The notes beneath the pieces are model-generated. The model did not search any database. It saw only the letters and a program-made list of their open reading frames with translations, and was not told where the DNA came from. Positions 15,285-23,511 of a DNA stretch of 34,211 nucleotides are shown piece after piece. The position numbers and the translations under genes are program-made. Source of the stretch: COE1 sp964445375 (GTDB taxonomy: Bacteria > Bacillota > Clostridia > Lachnospirales > Lachnospiraceae); assembly GCA_964445375.1 (NCBI GenBank), contig CAYUKO010000020.1:1-34211 (forward strand), given 5' to 3'. Positions within the stretch are counted from its first letter, which is position 1. Each line of letters begins with the position of its first letter.

Positions 15285-16510
15285 GTGTCTGTCGTATGTA
15301 ATAAGGTACCACGCACGATAGCGTGATCTCCATATTTCTGGCGAATGGAATCAATTGCCTGGTCAAGTTTTTTATTTCGTTCATTTTGTTCGTTTGGTGC
15401 TTGATAAGAAAAAAGATCAAGCTGTACCGGAGCAGATTCTTCTTTTAATTTGGTGGCACGTACCCCAAGAAGCCTGACCGGATTTCCGTTCCAAAGTTCC
15501 TTTAAAAGCTCCATACTTGCTTCATAGATGGTACTTGTTGTGTTATTTGGCACGGAAAGTGCCATCTGATGTGAGCAGGAGTGAAAATCAGCATATTTTA
15601 TTTCTACGGTAATGGTACCAGCATTAGAAGAAATGGCTCTAAGCCGCTTAGAAACGGATTCAGAAAGACTTAAAATAATTGGTTTCATTTCTTCAAGGTT
15701 TGTAGCATCATTGGACATGGTTGTTGAGTTGCCCACGCCCTTTGCAGGAGAAGGGGCAGAGCAGATGCCAGAGGAATCAATGCCATTTGCATATTCCCAA
15801 AGAAGCTGGCCATGGCTCTTTAAATGGTAGAGTAACAGGCTTTTATCACAGTTTGCCAGTTCACCAATTGTGGTAATTCCAAGTTTTTTCAGCGTTTCCT
15901 GACTGGAGCGTCCGCACATGTATAAAGCGGAGATGGGAAGCGGCCACATTTTTGTTTCGATTTCATTGGTAAAAAGTGTATGAACCAAATCCGGCTTTTT
16001 GAAATCGGAAGCCATTTTGGCAAGAACCTTGCGGTTACTAATTCCAATATTGACGGTGAAGCCAAAGGTGTCACGGACACCATTTTTCATAATCGTTGCT
16101 GCTTCGATAGGAGAAGGGTATTCATTCTGAATCGGAGTATAATCCATATAACATTCATCAATGCTGACCTGTTCAATCATGGGGCAATAGGAACTGAGGT
16201 ATTCCATAAGTTGTCTGCTGTGTACCCCATAGGAGGAATGGCTTGGGCGTACTACGGTAAGGTTTGGACATTTTTTGATGGCAGAAGCAATAGGCTCTGC
16301 AGTGGAAATGCCGTACTTCTTAGCAGGGATGGACTTGGCAAGTACGATGCCATGCCGAGTGGAAGAATCCCCGCCGATAATAGAGGGAATATCGCGAAGG
16401 TCCACATAGGAATCAAGTGTTCCGTTAAGCTCGGCCTGTTTCTTCTGGTCGATGGCAGTCCAACTTAAAAATGCAGAATTCACATCAATATGAAAGAAGA
16501 TGGGTTCCAT
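15272..16510 (-). CDS. dinB: Y-family translesion DNA polymerase (DNA polymerase IV type)
   Basis: A 412-aa Y-family polymerase. The catalytic carboxylates are present: D9 in FFHIDVNSAF and D118/E119 in EQVSIDECYMDY. The fingers and palm follow the family pattern (STRHGIVLAKS, SSYGVHSRQLMEYL), and the little-finger domain ends at about residue 355. QLDLF (about 363-367) near the C-terminus is a beta-clamp binding motif. It copies past damaged bases with low fidelity. The start at 16510 is preferred over an upstream one at 16531 because AGGAGG (complement of 16516-16521) precedes it. A promoter and a LexA-like box lie upstream, pointing to SOS control. Confidence 0.95.
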   Translation of the reverse strand: MEPIFFHIDVNSAFLSWTAIDQKKQAELNGTLDSYVDLRDIPSIIGGDSSTRHGIVLAKSIPAKKYGISTAEPIASAIKKCPNLTVVRPSHSSYGVHSRQLMEYLSSYCPMIEQVSIDECYMDYTPIQNEYPSPIEAATIMKNGVRDTFGFTVNIGISNRKVLAKMASDFKKPDLVHTLFTNEIETKMWPLPISALYMCGRSSQETLKKLGITTIGELANCDKSLLLYHLKSHGQLLWEYANGIDSSGICSAPSPAKGVGNSTTMSNDATNLEEMKPIILSLSESVSKRLRAISSNAGTITVEIKYADFHSCSHQMALSVPNNTTSTIYEASMELLKELWNGNPVRLLGVRATKLKEESAPVQLDLFSYQAPNEQNERNKKLDQAIDSIRQKYGDHAIVRGTLLHTTDTKKP

Positions 16511-16524
16511 AGTATACCTCCTTG

Positions 16525-16573
16525 CGAACATACATTCTGTATTTATTTAATCATGTTTTGATATAAAGTGCAA
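16525..16573 (-). promoter_or_regulatory. dinB promoter with LexA (SOS) box
   Basis: On the minus strand TTGCAC (complement of 16568-16573) and TTAAAT (complement of 16545-16550) are 17 bp apart. At the predicted start of transcription lies CGAACATACATTCT (16525-16538), matching the Gram-positive LexA consensus CGAACRNRYGTTYC at 12 of 14 positions. Confidence 0.65.
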
Positions 16574-16696
16574 GTGCAGAATATATTTGGAAGAACCCAA
16601 TACTTTACAAGCAAAGGAAAGACTGATAAAATATAAAAAGTTATGCATATATTTTTTACTTGTTTGGTTTCGCTTAGTTAGAAATTGGAGAAATGA

Positions 16697-18268
16697 ATGA
16701 AGAAGATACATCATTATCATAGGAGATTTCGTCTCAGCTTAATGAAAGCTGGCGTAATGGCAACGATTATGTGCGCCTTTTTATTGCCCTCCTATGTTAG
16801 ATTTGAGAAAACAGGAGATAACTTTTTTACTGTTACTTTAAATGGCGTAACGGTAGGAAATGTAGCAAGTGAAGTTGTAGTAGAGAACTGTATGATAGAA
16901 GCGCGTAGACAGATTGCAGAAAATAATGAGGACATAGTCCTGATTGATGCTGACTTGCAGGTAAGTGGTCAGGAAAAAATCTGGGGTAAGGTAGACGATA
17001 CAGAGGATGTCATTGCGAATATGGCAGAAATTATGAAAGGGCATGTAAAAGAGACACTTCATCGTTCCTATACGGTAAAGATTAATGAGGCATCCGTAAA
17101 TCTTGCGTCTTATCAGGATGTGTATACGTTACTTGAACAGGCACTTGCACCGTATGATACAGCGGATGAGTATGAAGTGAATCTTGTGTTGGATGATACC
17201 AGAGAGGTTAATGTACTGACAACACAGATTCAGAAAAAGGATGAAATCGTTGCCGAAGAAGAGATTCGTCTTGGGGCAGGTATTCAGACGATTTTTGACG
17301 ATATGTTTCAAGGGGTTGGTGATTTAGGTGACAAATCGTTTGAAGACTATGAATTGGGATTGATTGACATAAGCTATGCTGATAAAATAGAAGTAGTAGA
17401 AGCATATTTGTTGGAAGAGGAGCTACAGGCAGTTGAAGAAGCAGTAGATCTGGTAACGAAGGAACAGGAAACACAGATTATATATAAGGTACAATCTGGA
17501 GATACTTTATCAGAGATTGCACTTATTAATAATATTCCGATGGATGAGTTGATTGCAATCAATGATGTATTGGAAGATGAGAATACCACCATTCGAGTGG
17601 ATCAGGAGCTTATCATAACCGTTCCAGAGCCTGACCTTTCTATTATATGGAAGGAAGAGCAGGTATATACAGAGGATTATGAAGCAGAAGTTCAATATGT
17701 GCCAAATGATGACTGGTATACAACACAGCAGGTAACATTACAGGAGCCTTCCGCAGGAAGACGTAAGGTTGCAGCAGTGATTACTTATAAGAACGGACAG
17801 GAACAGGGTAGAGAGATTTTACAGGAGGAAATCTATGCTGAGGCAGTACCAAAGATTGTAGAACGTGGTACAAAGATTCCACCAACCTATATCAAGCCGA
17901 TTTCGGGAGGAAGAGTAAGTTCGAACTTTGGTTCCAGAAGTGCACCTACGAAGGGAGCATCTACCAATCATAAAGGAGTTGATTGGTCTGTACCAATTGG
18001 AACAACCGTTGTTGCTTCTAATGCAGGTACCGTTGTACAGGCAGGCTGGGTAAGTGGATATGGCTATGCGGTATATATCAATCATGCAGATGGCAGACAG
18101 ACTCGATATGGTCATCTGAGTAAAGTTCTTGTAAAGGTTGGTCAGACCGTAGCACAAGGAGAAAAGATAGCATTAAGTGGTAATACGGGACGAAGTACCG
18201 GACCACATTTGCATTTTGAAATCAGAATTAACGGAACAGCAGTAAACCCATTGAAATATCTGAATTAG
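16697..18268 (+). CDS. LysM-G5-M23 cell-wall endopeptidase
   Basis: A 523-aa exported peptidoglycan hydrolase. Residues 13-32 form a signal peptide or N-terminal anchor. A long acidic region of unknown fold follows, then a LysM domain at about residues 262-308 (YKVQSGDTLSEIA), a G5-like domain at about 315-392, and a C-terminal M23 (LytM) peptidase at about 405-520. The zinc ligands are H425 and D429 in NHKGVDW and H504/H506 in GPHLHFEI. The metal site is complete, so it should be an active endopeptidase cutting stem peptides. Proteins of this type act in growth, division or sporulation in Clostridia. The gene is divergent from dinB; murA for peptidoglycan synthesis lies next on the same strand. 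Confidence 0.93.
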   Translation: MKKIHHYHRRFRLSLMKAGVMATIMCAFLLPSYVRFEKTGDNFFTVTLNGVTVGNVASEVVVENCMIEARRQIAENNEDIVLIDADLQVSGQEKIWGKVDDTEDVIANMAEIMKGHVKETLHRSYTVKINEASVNLASYQDVYTLLEQALAPYDTADEYEVNLVLDDTREVNVLTTQIQKKDEIVAEEEIRLGAGIQTIFDDMFQGVGDLGDKSFEDYELGLIDISYADKIEVVEAYLLEEELQAVEEAVDLVTKEQETQIIYKVQSGDTLSEIALINNIPMDELIAINDVLEDENTTIRVDQELIITVPEPDLSIIWKEEQVYTEDYEAEVQYVPNDDWYTTQQVTLQEPSAGRRKVAAVITYKNGQEQGREILQEEIYAEAVPKIVERGTKIPPTYIKPISGGRVSSNFGSRSAPTKGASTNHKGVDWSVPIGTTVVASNAGTVVQAGWVSGYGYAVYINHADGRQTRYGHLSKVLVKVGQTVAQGEKIALSGNTGRSTGPHLHFEIRINGTAVNPLKYLN

Positions 18269-18333
18269 AATACAAGACAAAAATGGTACTAAAGTCTGAT
18301 AAAAAAGAAAAATTTACCAGACAAGTCATTCAG

Positions 18334-18362
18334 TTTACAAAAGTAATTTTTTGATGTATACT
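18334..18362 (+). promoter_or_regulatory. Sigma-A promoter of murA
   Basis: TTTACA (18334-18339) and TATACT (18357-18362), spacing 17 bp, 81 bases before the murA start. Confidence 0.7.
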
Positions 18363-18442
18363 GTGTCAGAAAGAAAAACAGATTTCAATCAATGTGAAAA
18401 GGGACTATATGAAAAGAGTATAGGATTAGTATGAGGTGTGCG

Positions 18443-19735
18443 ATGGAACAATACGCAATTAAAGGTGGAAACCCATTAGTTGGTGAGGTTGAAATTGGCG
18501 GTGCTAAGAATGCAGCGTTAGGTGTTTTGGCCGCAGCTATTATGACTGATGATACTGTTATTGTAGAAAATTTACCAGATGTAAGAGATATAAACGTTCT
18601 TCTCAATGCCATGGAAAGCATTGGTGTTGTTGTAAATAGAACAGATAGACATACAGCAAAGATTAACGGTTCTATGATTCATGGATTCGTAATCGAAGAT
18701 GAATTTATCAAAAAGATTAGAGCATCCTATTATTTGTTAGGTGCATTACTTGGAAAATATAAGCATGCAGAGGTTGCATTGCCTGGTGGCTGTAACATCG
18801 GCAGTAGAAAGATTGATTTGCATATCAAGGGCTTTAAGGCATTGGGAGCAGAAGTAAAGATTGAACACGGACTCATTATCGCAGATGCTAAGAATCTTAA
18901 GGGTGCACATATTTATCTGGATACCGTTTCTGTTGGTGCAACGATTAATATTATGCTTGCAGCCTCCCTTGCAGAAGGAAAGACTGTCATCGAGAATGCT
19001 GCAAAAGAGCCACATGTCGTTGATGTAGCAAACTTCCTGAACTCTATGGGAGCTAACATCAAGGGTGCTGGTACAGATGTTGTAAGAATTACAGGTGTAC
19101 CAAGACTTCATGCAACAGAGTATTCGATTATTCCGGATCAGATTGAGGCAGGAACCTTTATGTTCGCAGCAGCCATTACTAAGGGCGATGTTACCGTTAA
19201 GAATGTGATTCCAAAGCATTTGGAATCAACAACAGCGAAGTTACTTGAAATGGGATGCCAGGTGGAAGAATCGGATGATGCAGTCAGAGTTGTTGCATCA
19301 AAAAGATTGGAAAGTACACAGGTTAAGACATTGCCATACCCGGGATTCCCAACCGATATGCAGCCACAGATTGCGGTTTCTCTGGCATTGGCACATGGAA
19401 CCAGCATTGTAACAGAGAGTATTTTTGATAATCGCTTTAAATATGTGGATGAGCTTGCTAAGATGGGAGCTAACATTAAGGTAGAAGGCAATACTGCTAT
19501 TATTGAAGGGGTAAGCCATTTTACCAGTGCAAATCTGACAACACCGGATTTACGTGCAGGAGCAGCGTTAGTACTTGCATGTCTGACTGCAGAAGGTTTT
19601 AGCACGGTAGATGATATCAAGTATATTGAAAGAGGTTATGAGGATTTTCATATTAAGCTTCAGGGACTTGGTGCACAGATTGATAAGGTTGAATCGGAAA
19701 AAGATTTACAGAAGTTTAAATTGAAGGTCGGTTAA
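18443..19735 (+). CDS. murA: UDP-N-acetylglucosamine 1-carboxyvinyltransferase
   Basis: The 430-aa enzyme catalyses the first committed step of peptidoglycan synthesis, transferring enolpyruvate from PEP to UDP-GlcNAc. The opening MEQYAIKGGNPLVGEVEIGG and the catalytic K22 in GGAKNAALG match MurA. The active-site loop LPGGCNIGSRKIDLH carries the catalytic Cys (C117), so the enzyme should be fosfomycin-sensitive in type. The start at 18443 is favoured by the family N-terminus and GAGGTG (18433-18438); an ATG at 18431 would add four residues. Many Bacillota have two MurA paralogues (murA and murZ), and I cannot tell which this is. A terminator follows directly. Confidence 0.95.
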   Translation: MEQYAIKGGNPLVGEVEIGGAKNAALGVLAAAIMTDDTVIVENLPDVRDINVLLNAMESIGVVVNRTDRHTAKINGSMIHGFVIEDEFIKKIRASYYLLGALLGKYKHAEVALPGGCNIGSRKIDLHIKGFKALGAEVKIEHGLIIADAKNLKGAHIYLDTVSVGATINIMLAASLAEGKTVIENAAKEPHVVDVANFLNSMGANIKGAGTDVVRITGVPRLHATEYSIIPDQIEAGTFMFAAAITKGDVTVKNVIPKHLESTTAKLLEMGCQVEESDDAVRVVASKRLESTQVKTLPYPGFPTDMQPQIAVSLALAHGTSIVTESIFDNRFKYVDELAKMGANIKVEGNTAIIEGVSHFTSANLTTPDLRAGAALVLACLTAEGFSTVDDIKYIERGYEDFHIKLQGLGAQIDKVESEKDLQKFKLKVG

Positions 19736-19764
19736 GAACGTTAAGGAATGTTATAAGATAAGGT

Positions 19765-19805
19765 AAAAGCTATGAACTTGATAAATATAAGTTCATAGCT
19801 TTTTT
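19765..19805. terminator. Terminator between murA and the AraC-GGDEF gene
   Basis: AAAAGCTATGAACTT (19765-19779) pairs perfectly with AAGTTCATAGCTTTT (19789-19803), loop 9 bases, followed by T. The A/T ends make it likely to work on both strands. Confidence 0.93.
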
Positions 19806-19815
19806 GATTTGGCAA

Positions 19816-20616
19816 TTATTTGCTTTCTTTAATAGAAAGATGCAGGTTGGTAAACAGTTCATTGTATTTCATGATGCTTCCATCAAAGCGTGTAACGGCG
19901 ATGTGCAGACTTAAAGGAATATCCTGTCCCTCATAGTGGAACGGCTGACCATTGCAGCTTCTGATTTTTTCTGCGATTTGCTCCGCATAGTGAATATCAG
20001 AACTGTCTGTTAAAAGAGCAAATTCATCACCACCGATACGAAAAACGACATCTGTGTCAGAAGAAGCAGCAAGCATTCGGTTCATGGATTCTAAAATGGC
20101 TAAATCGCCTGCTTTGTGCGAAATATTGTTAATCGGAACAAGGTGTTTGATATCACAACATACAAAATAGCAGTCTTTTCTGGTTACAAATAAATCATAT
20201 AATTCACTAATATCAACGTGTTTTCTTTCTTTCATATAGGCATCTCCATTCTCCAAGGGTTTTTCAATTCTTGGAAACAGCTCCGAAAATCGGGTACTGT
20301 GCCGGAATTCGGAGGGGTTACAGTTCCAGACTTGTTTGAATGCGCGGGTAAAGGCTTCGTTGGTGCTGTATCCATAGCTTAAGGCAATATCAAGAAGACC
20401 TGTTTCGGGTTCTTCTATAATCATGCGGGCAGCTTTCATCATACGTCTGCGAATCAGATAATCTCTGACAGAGATATCATTCACGCATCGAAACAGTTTT
20501 TCAAGGGTTGACTTAGAACAAAAGCATGCATCGGCAACATCTTGTGTTTTGATTTCTTTATCTAAATGATTTTCAATGTAGGCAAGTGCATTTGCCAATA
20601 GCTCCATGTTGTTCAT
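19816..20616 (-). CDS. AraC-type HTH regulator fused to a GGDEF domain
   Basis: A 266-aa two-domain protein. Residues about 4-104 are an AraC double helix-turn-helix (QDVADACFCSKSTLEKLFR, then LLDIALSYGYSTNEAFTRAF). Residues about 148-255 are GGDEF-like, with an intact GGDEF at 195-199. The first metal Asp (D155), the guanine-contact-like N163 and the Asp of the GD motif (D171) are kept, but the DxD/FK block is altered (DIKHLVPINN) and no RxxD inhibitory site precedes GGDEF. It may make c-di-GMP weakly or only bind GTP. Having the HTH at the N-terminus is the reverse of usual AraC architecture. The start at 20616 has AAAGGGG upstream at good spacing; ATG at 20622 is the alternative. Confidence 0.85.
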   Translation of the reverse strand: MNNMELLANALAYIENHLDKEIKTQDVADACFCSKSTLEKLFRCVNDISVRDYLIRRRMMKAARMIIEEPETGLLDIALSYGYSTNEAFTRAFKQVWNCNPSEFRHSTRFSELFPRIEKPLENGDAYMKERKHVDISELYDLFVTRKDCYFVCCDIKHLVPINNISHKAGDLAILESMNRMLAASSDTDVVFRIGGDEFALLTDSSDIHYAEQIAEKIRSCNGQPFHYEGQDIPLSLHIAVTRFDGSIMKYNELFTNLHLSIKESK

Positions 20617-20641
20617 GCTCATTCCCCTTTCTTTGTTATTA

Positions 20642-20663
20642 ACGGTACCGTAACTATATCATA
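20642..20663 (-). promoter_or_regulatory. Candidate extended -10 and palindrome of the AraC-GGDEF gene
   Basis: On the minus strand TGCTATGAT forms an extended -10 (TATGAT is the complement of 20658-20663). A perfect 10-bp palindrome ACGGTACCGT (20642-20651) lies immediately downstream, possibly an operator. No good -35 is seen. Confidence 0.35.
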
Positions 20664-20731
20664 GCAGATAGGAAAGAAATCGTCTTGATGTTTTGAGTAA
20701 CAGTTCATCCAGTTCATCCATAAAATCCCTC

Positions 20732-20760
20732 TTGACACCGCTTATAAATCAGTATATCAT
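20732..20760 (+). promoter_or_regulatory. Sigma-A promoter of the metK riboswitch transcript
   Basis: A consensus -35 TTGACA (20732-20737) and TATCAT (20755-20760) with 17 bp between. Transcription would begin near 20767, about 75 bases ahead of the riboswitch. Confidence 0.75.
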
Positions 20761-20841
20761 AATGCTGATATGACAATTCCATATTGTGTAAAGTCTCGTA
20801 ACTATTTGGTAGGCATACGCATTTACTGAATAGTTATAAAG

Positions 20842-20958
20842 TCTCTTATTCAGAGTGGTGGAGGTACAAAGGACCTATGAAGCCACGGCAACCCCCATAA
20901 AGAGGAAGGTGCCAACCTGAGCGAGTCATGCTAGCTAGTATAGTTCGAACAATAAGAG
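20842..20958 (+). ncRNA. SAM-I riboswitch (S-box leader)
   Basis: The leader shows the SAM-I signature: closing stem CTCTTATT (20843-20850) with AATAAGAG (20951-20958), then AGAGTGGTGGAGG, the ACGGCAACC block, and GAAGGTGCCAACC in order, with the four-way junction spacing of the class. It binds S-adenosylmethionine. High SAM favours the terminator at 20987-21016 and shuts off metK, giving feedback on SAM synthesis. Confidence 0.95.
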
Positions 20959-20986
20959 GATTTGATTATCGTAGAAACTAGTCACG

Positions 20987-21016
20987 TCCGCTTATGAAAG
21001 TAAGCGGATTTTCTTT
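20987..21016 (+). terminator. Riboswitch-controlled terminator of metK
   Basis: TCCGCTTA (20987-20994) and TAAGCGGA (21001-21008) form an 8-bp stem with a 6-base loop followed by a T-rich tract. It sits between the riboswitch aptamer and the metK ribosome binding site, as expected for the off-switch. Confidence 0.85.
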
Positions 21017-21041
21017 TACCAATTTATTAGGAGGAAATACC

Positions 21042-22229
21042 ATGGAGAAATTATTATTTACTTCTGAGTCCGTAACAGAAGGACATCCTGACAAAGTATG
21101 TGATGCCGTATCCGATGCTATTCTGGATGCATTAATGGCACAGGACCCAATGAGCCGTGTTGCCTGTGAAACAGCAGCATGTACAGGTTTTGTATTAGTA
21201 ACTGGAGAGATTACAACAAAGGCTTATGTTGATATTCCAAAGATCGTACGTGATACCGTAAAGGAAATCGGCTATGATAAGTCTGAGTATGGTTTTGATG
21301 GTAATACTTGTGCCGTATTTACTGCCATTGATGAGCAGTCAAGCGATATCGCTATGGGTGTTGATAAGGCTCTTGAGGCAAAAGAAAATAAGATGAGCGA
21401 CGAAGAAATCGAAGCAATCGGTGCCGGAGATCAGGGTATGATGTTTGGGTTTGCTTCAAACGAAACAGAAGAGTACATGCCTTATCCAATTTCGCTTGCT
21501 CATAAGCTTGCATTACAGCTTACTAAGGTACGTAAGGATGGAACTTTAAAGTATTTAAGACCAGACGGAAAGACTCAGGTTTCTGTAGAATATGATGAAA
21601 ATGGCAAGCCATTAAGATTAGAGGCTGTTGTATTATCTACACAGCATGATGAGGATGTGACACAGGAACAGATTCATGAAGATATCAAGAAGCATGTATT
21701 TGATGTGATTCTTCCGGCTGAATTAGTGGATGCAGATACTAAGTTCTTCATCAATCCAACAGGACGTTTCGTTATCGGTGGACCACACGGTGATGCAGGT
21801 CTTACAGGACGTAAGATTATCGTAGATACTTACGGCGGATATGCTCGTCACGGCGGCGGAGCTTTCTCTGGTAAGGATTGTACAAAGGTAGACAGAAGTG
21901 CGGCTTATGCTGCTCGTTATGTTGCAAAGAATATCGTTGCAGCAGGTCTTGCTGATAAGTGTGAGATTCAGTTATCTTACGCAATCGGTGTAGCACAGCC
22001 AACATCTATCAATATTGATACTTTCGGAACAGGTAAGCTTGACAGCGAGAAGTTAGTAGCTATCGTTCGTGAGAACTTCGACCTTCGTCCAGCTGGAATC
22101 ATCAAGATGCTTGATTTAAGAAGACCTATCTATAAGCAGACAGCAGCTTATGGACATTTTGGACGTAACGATCTTGATCTTCCATGGGAGAAGCTTGATA
22201 AGGTTGAAACATTAAAGAAATATCTTTAA
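21042..22229 (+). CDS. metK: S-adenosylmethionine synthetase
   Basis: The 395-aa enzyme makes SAM from methionine and ATP. Family motifs are all present: ESVTEGHPDKVCDAVSDAIL (about residues 8-27), GAGDQGMMFGFA (about 120-131), the FVIGGPHGDAGLTGRKI loop (about 244-260) and GGGAFSGKDCTKVDRSAAY (about 272-290). Length is the usual one. The start at 21042 has AGGAGG (21029-21034) and matches the family. A longer reading from 20994 would start inside the riboswitch terminator and is rejected. Expression is controlled by the SAM-I riboswitch upstream. Codon choice looks like that of a highly expressed gene. Confidence 0.98.
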   Translation: MEKLLFTSESVTEGHPDKVCDAVSDAILDALMAQDPMSRVACETAACTGFVLVTGEITTKAYVDIPKIVRDTVKEIGYDKSEYGFDGNTCAVFTAIDEQSSDIAMGVDKALEAKENKMSDEEIEAIGAGDQGMMFGFASNETEEYMPYPISLAHKLALQLTKVRKDGTLKYLRPDGKTQVSVEYDENGKPLRLEAVVLSTQHDEDVTQEQIHEDIKKHVFDVILPAELVDADTKFFINPTGRFVIGGPHGDAGLTGRKIIVDTYGGYARHGGGAFSGKDCTKVDRSAAYAARYVAKNIVAAGLADKCEIQLSYAIGVAQPTSINIDTFGTGKLDSEKLVAIVRENFDLRPAGIIKMLDLRRPIYKQTAAYGHFGRNDLDLPWEKLDKVETLKKYL

Positions 22230-22244
22230 GTAGAAATCATATAG

Positions 22245-22285
22245 CACCGGATTTTTGGGTATAGAACTTGAAAATCCGGTGTTTT
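22245..22285 (+). terminator. Terminator of metK
   Basis: CACCGGATTTT (22245-22255) pairs with AAAATCCGGTG (22271-22281), followed by TTTT; loop 15 bases. Confidence 0.88.
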
Positions 22286-22345
22286 AGTTATAAATTAACA
22301 AGAAAAGCGAAAAGGAGAAGAAGTACAACGGAGATTTAAGATAAT

Positions 22346-22825
22346 ATGTCAATAAGTAAAGTGTTAAAAAAAGAAAAGGTAATAAAACGTATTTTATTGA
22401 TACAGATGGGGTTCTTGATATTTTGTTTTGCTATTATTCCATTAATCATTTATCTATATGGGCATTTTATTATTTTAGACCAAAGCGAGGTAATTGATGA
22501 ATCCTATTGGGAGATATCTTTACCTAAAGATATGAAAAAAATATTGAAAGAACAAACAGCAATAGGATTTCATGGAGAAGGTATACGACATAGTGTATAT
22601 GATGTGGAACGAAGTGAAATAAATATAGCTTTTCGAGTGGACATTGATTCGGAAATGGAGAAATTGTGTATGCAATTTTGTGAAGAATTAAAAACAGAAG
22701 AAGAATTTGTACCGGATTTTGAGAAGAAATATCAGTGGAGAAAATATACCATTTACGATGATACGTTAATTCTGCTATATTTTGTAGAAACAGGATATTT
22801 ACATATATTTCAGGATATAAAATAA
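22346..22825 (+). CDS. Small membrane-anchored protein of unknown function
   Basis: A 159-aa protein with a basic N-terminus (MSISKVLKKEKVIKRI), one hydrophobic segment at about residues 16-40, and a mostly acidic extracytoplasmic domain of about 115 residues that contains two Cys (in LCMQFCEEL). I recognise no family. It stands alone between the metK terminator and the convergent chromate-transporter genes. The ribosome site is weak: GGAG at 22330-22333, 12 bases from ATG. Base composition is more AT-rich than its neighbours, which could mean an accessory gene. It is more likely to be real than a shadow because of length, composition and lack of a competing frame. Confidence 0.6.
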   Translation: MSISKVLKKEKVIKRILLIQMGFLIFCFAIIPLIIYLYGHFIILDQSEVIDESYWEISLPKDMKKILKEQTAIGFHGEGIRHSVYDVERSEINIAFRVDIDSEMEKLCMQFCEELKTEEEFVPDFEKKYQWRKYTIYDDTLILLYFVETGYLHIFQDIK

Positions 22826-22940
22826 GAAGGAAAAATAGTAATAGAATGAAGCCTTGTATGAATGTACAGAGTTCTTTTGCATGAATGGAATCGTATATCA
22901 TCAAGATGTGGAGCAGCTGGAAAGAAAGCTGCTCATCCTG

Positions 22941-23510
22941 TTAGGGAAAGATCATATATAAAAAAGTTCCAACAACGCCAGAGCCGAAAATGATAGGAAT
23001 GGCTCCTAGCTTGTATTTGCGAATGAGAAACAGGCAGATAAGAAAGAGCCCAATTTCAATGAATTTCAAATTGCTCAAGGTAAAATCTACACTTCCAGTT
23101 TGAAAAATGGCAAGGGTAAGAATGGAAAGGCCTGCACAGGAAACAAGGGAAACGACAGCAGGACGAAGGCAGCCAAGAACTGTCTGAACGCCTTTTAAGC
23201 TTCTATATTTATAGTAATAATATGCCAGAATCAGACAGATGGTAAATGGCATTAGGATACAGGCAAAGGTACAGACAATGGCACCGGGAACTCCGGCAAG
23301 CCGCATGCCGACAAAGGTTGCGGAATTAATGGAGATAGGACCTGGTGTCATTTCTGCAATCGTAATTAAATCGGCAAATTCCTCCAGTGTCATAAGCTGC
23401 CATACATTTACAATTTGATTCTGAATCAGCGGAATGGCTGCATATCCTCCACCAACGCTGAATAATCCAACTTGGAAAAAACTGATAAATAATTTTAAAA
23501 TGACAGGCAT
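22941..23510 (-). CDS. Chromate transporter family protein, second half-size subunit
   Basis: A 189-aa membrane protein of the CHR (ChrA) family, about half the length of full ChrA. The N-terminal signature is present (FFQVGLFSVGGGYAAIPLI, residues about 10-28, and AEMTPGPISINSATFVGMR, about 53-71), followed by four to five more hydrophobic segments. It begins one base after the stop of the upstream half-size gene and uses a ribosome site, AAAGGAG, inside that gene's end. Pairs of short CHR proteins act together as a heteromeric transporter; the substrate in anaerobes is unproven, and chromate or sulfate transport is only family inference. Confidence 0.9.
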   Translation of the reverse strand: MPVILKLFISFFQVGLFSVGGGYAAIPLIQNQIVNVWQLMTLEEFADLITIAEMTPGPISINSATFVGMRLAGVPGAIVCTFACILMPFTICLILAYYYYKYRSLKGVQTVLGCLRPAVVSLVSCAGLSILTLAIFQTGSVDFTLSNLKFIEIGLFLICLFLIRKYKLGAIPIIFGSGVVGTFLYMIFP

Positions 23511-23511
23511 G

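Noticed and set aside
15980..16468. 162-codon ORF inside dinB on the plus strand
   Set aside because: It is a shadow of the conserved dinB coding frame on the other strand.
20994..21041. N-terminal extension of metK
   Set aside because: The extra 16 codons lie in the riboswitch terminator and its T-tract; AGGAGG directly precedes the ATG at 21042.
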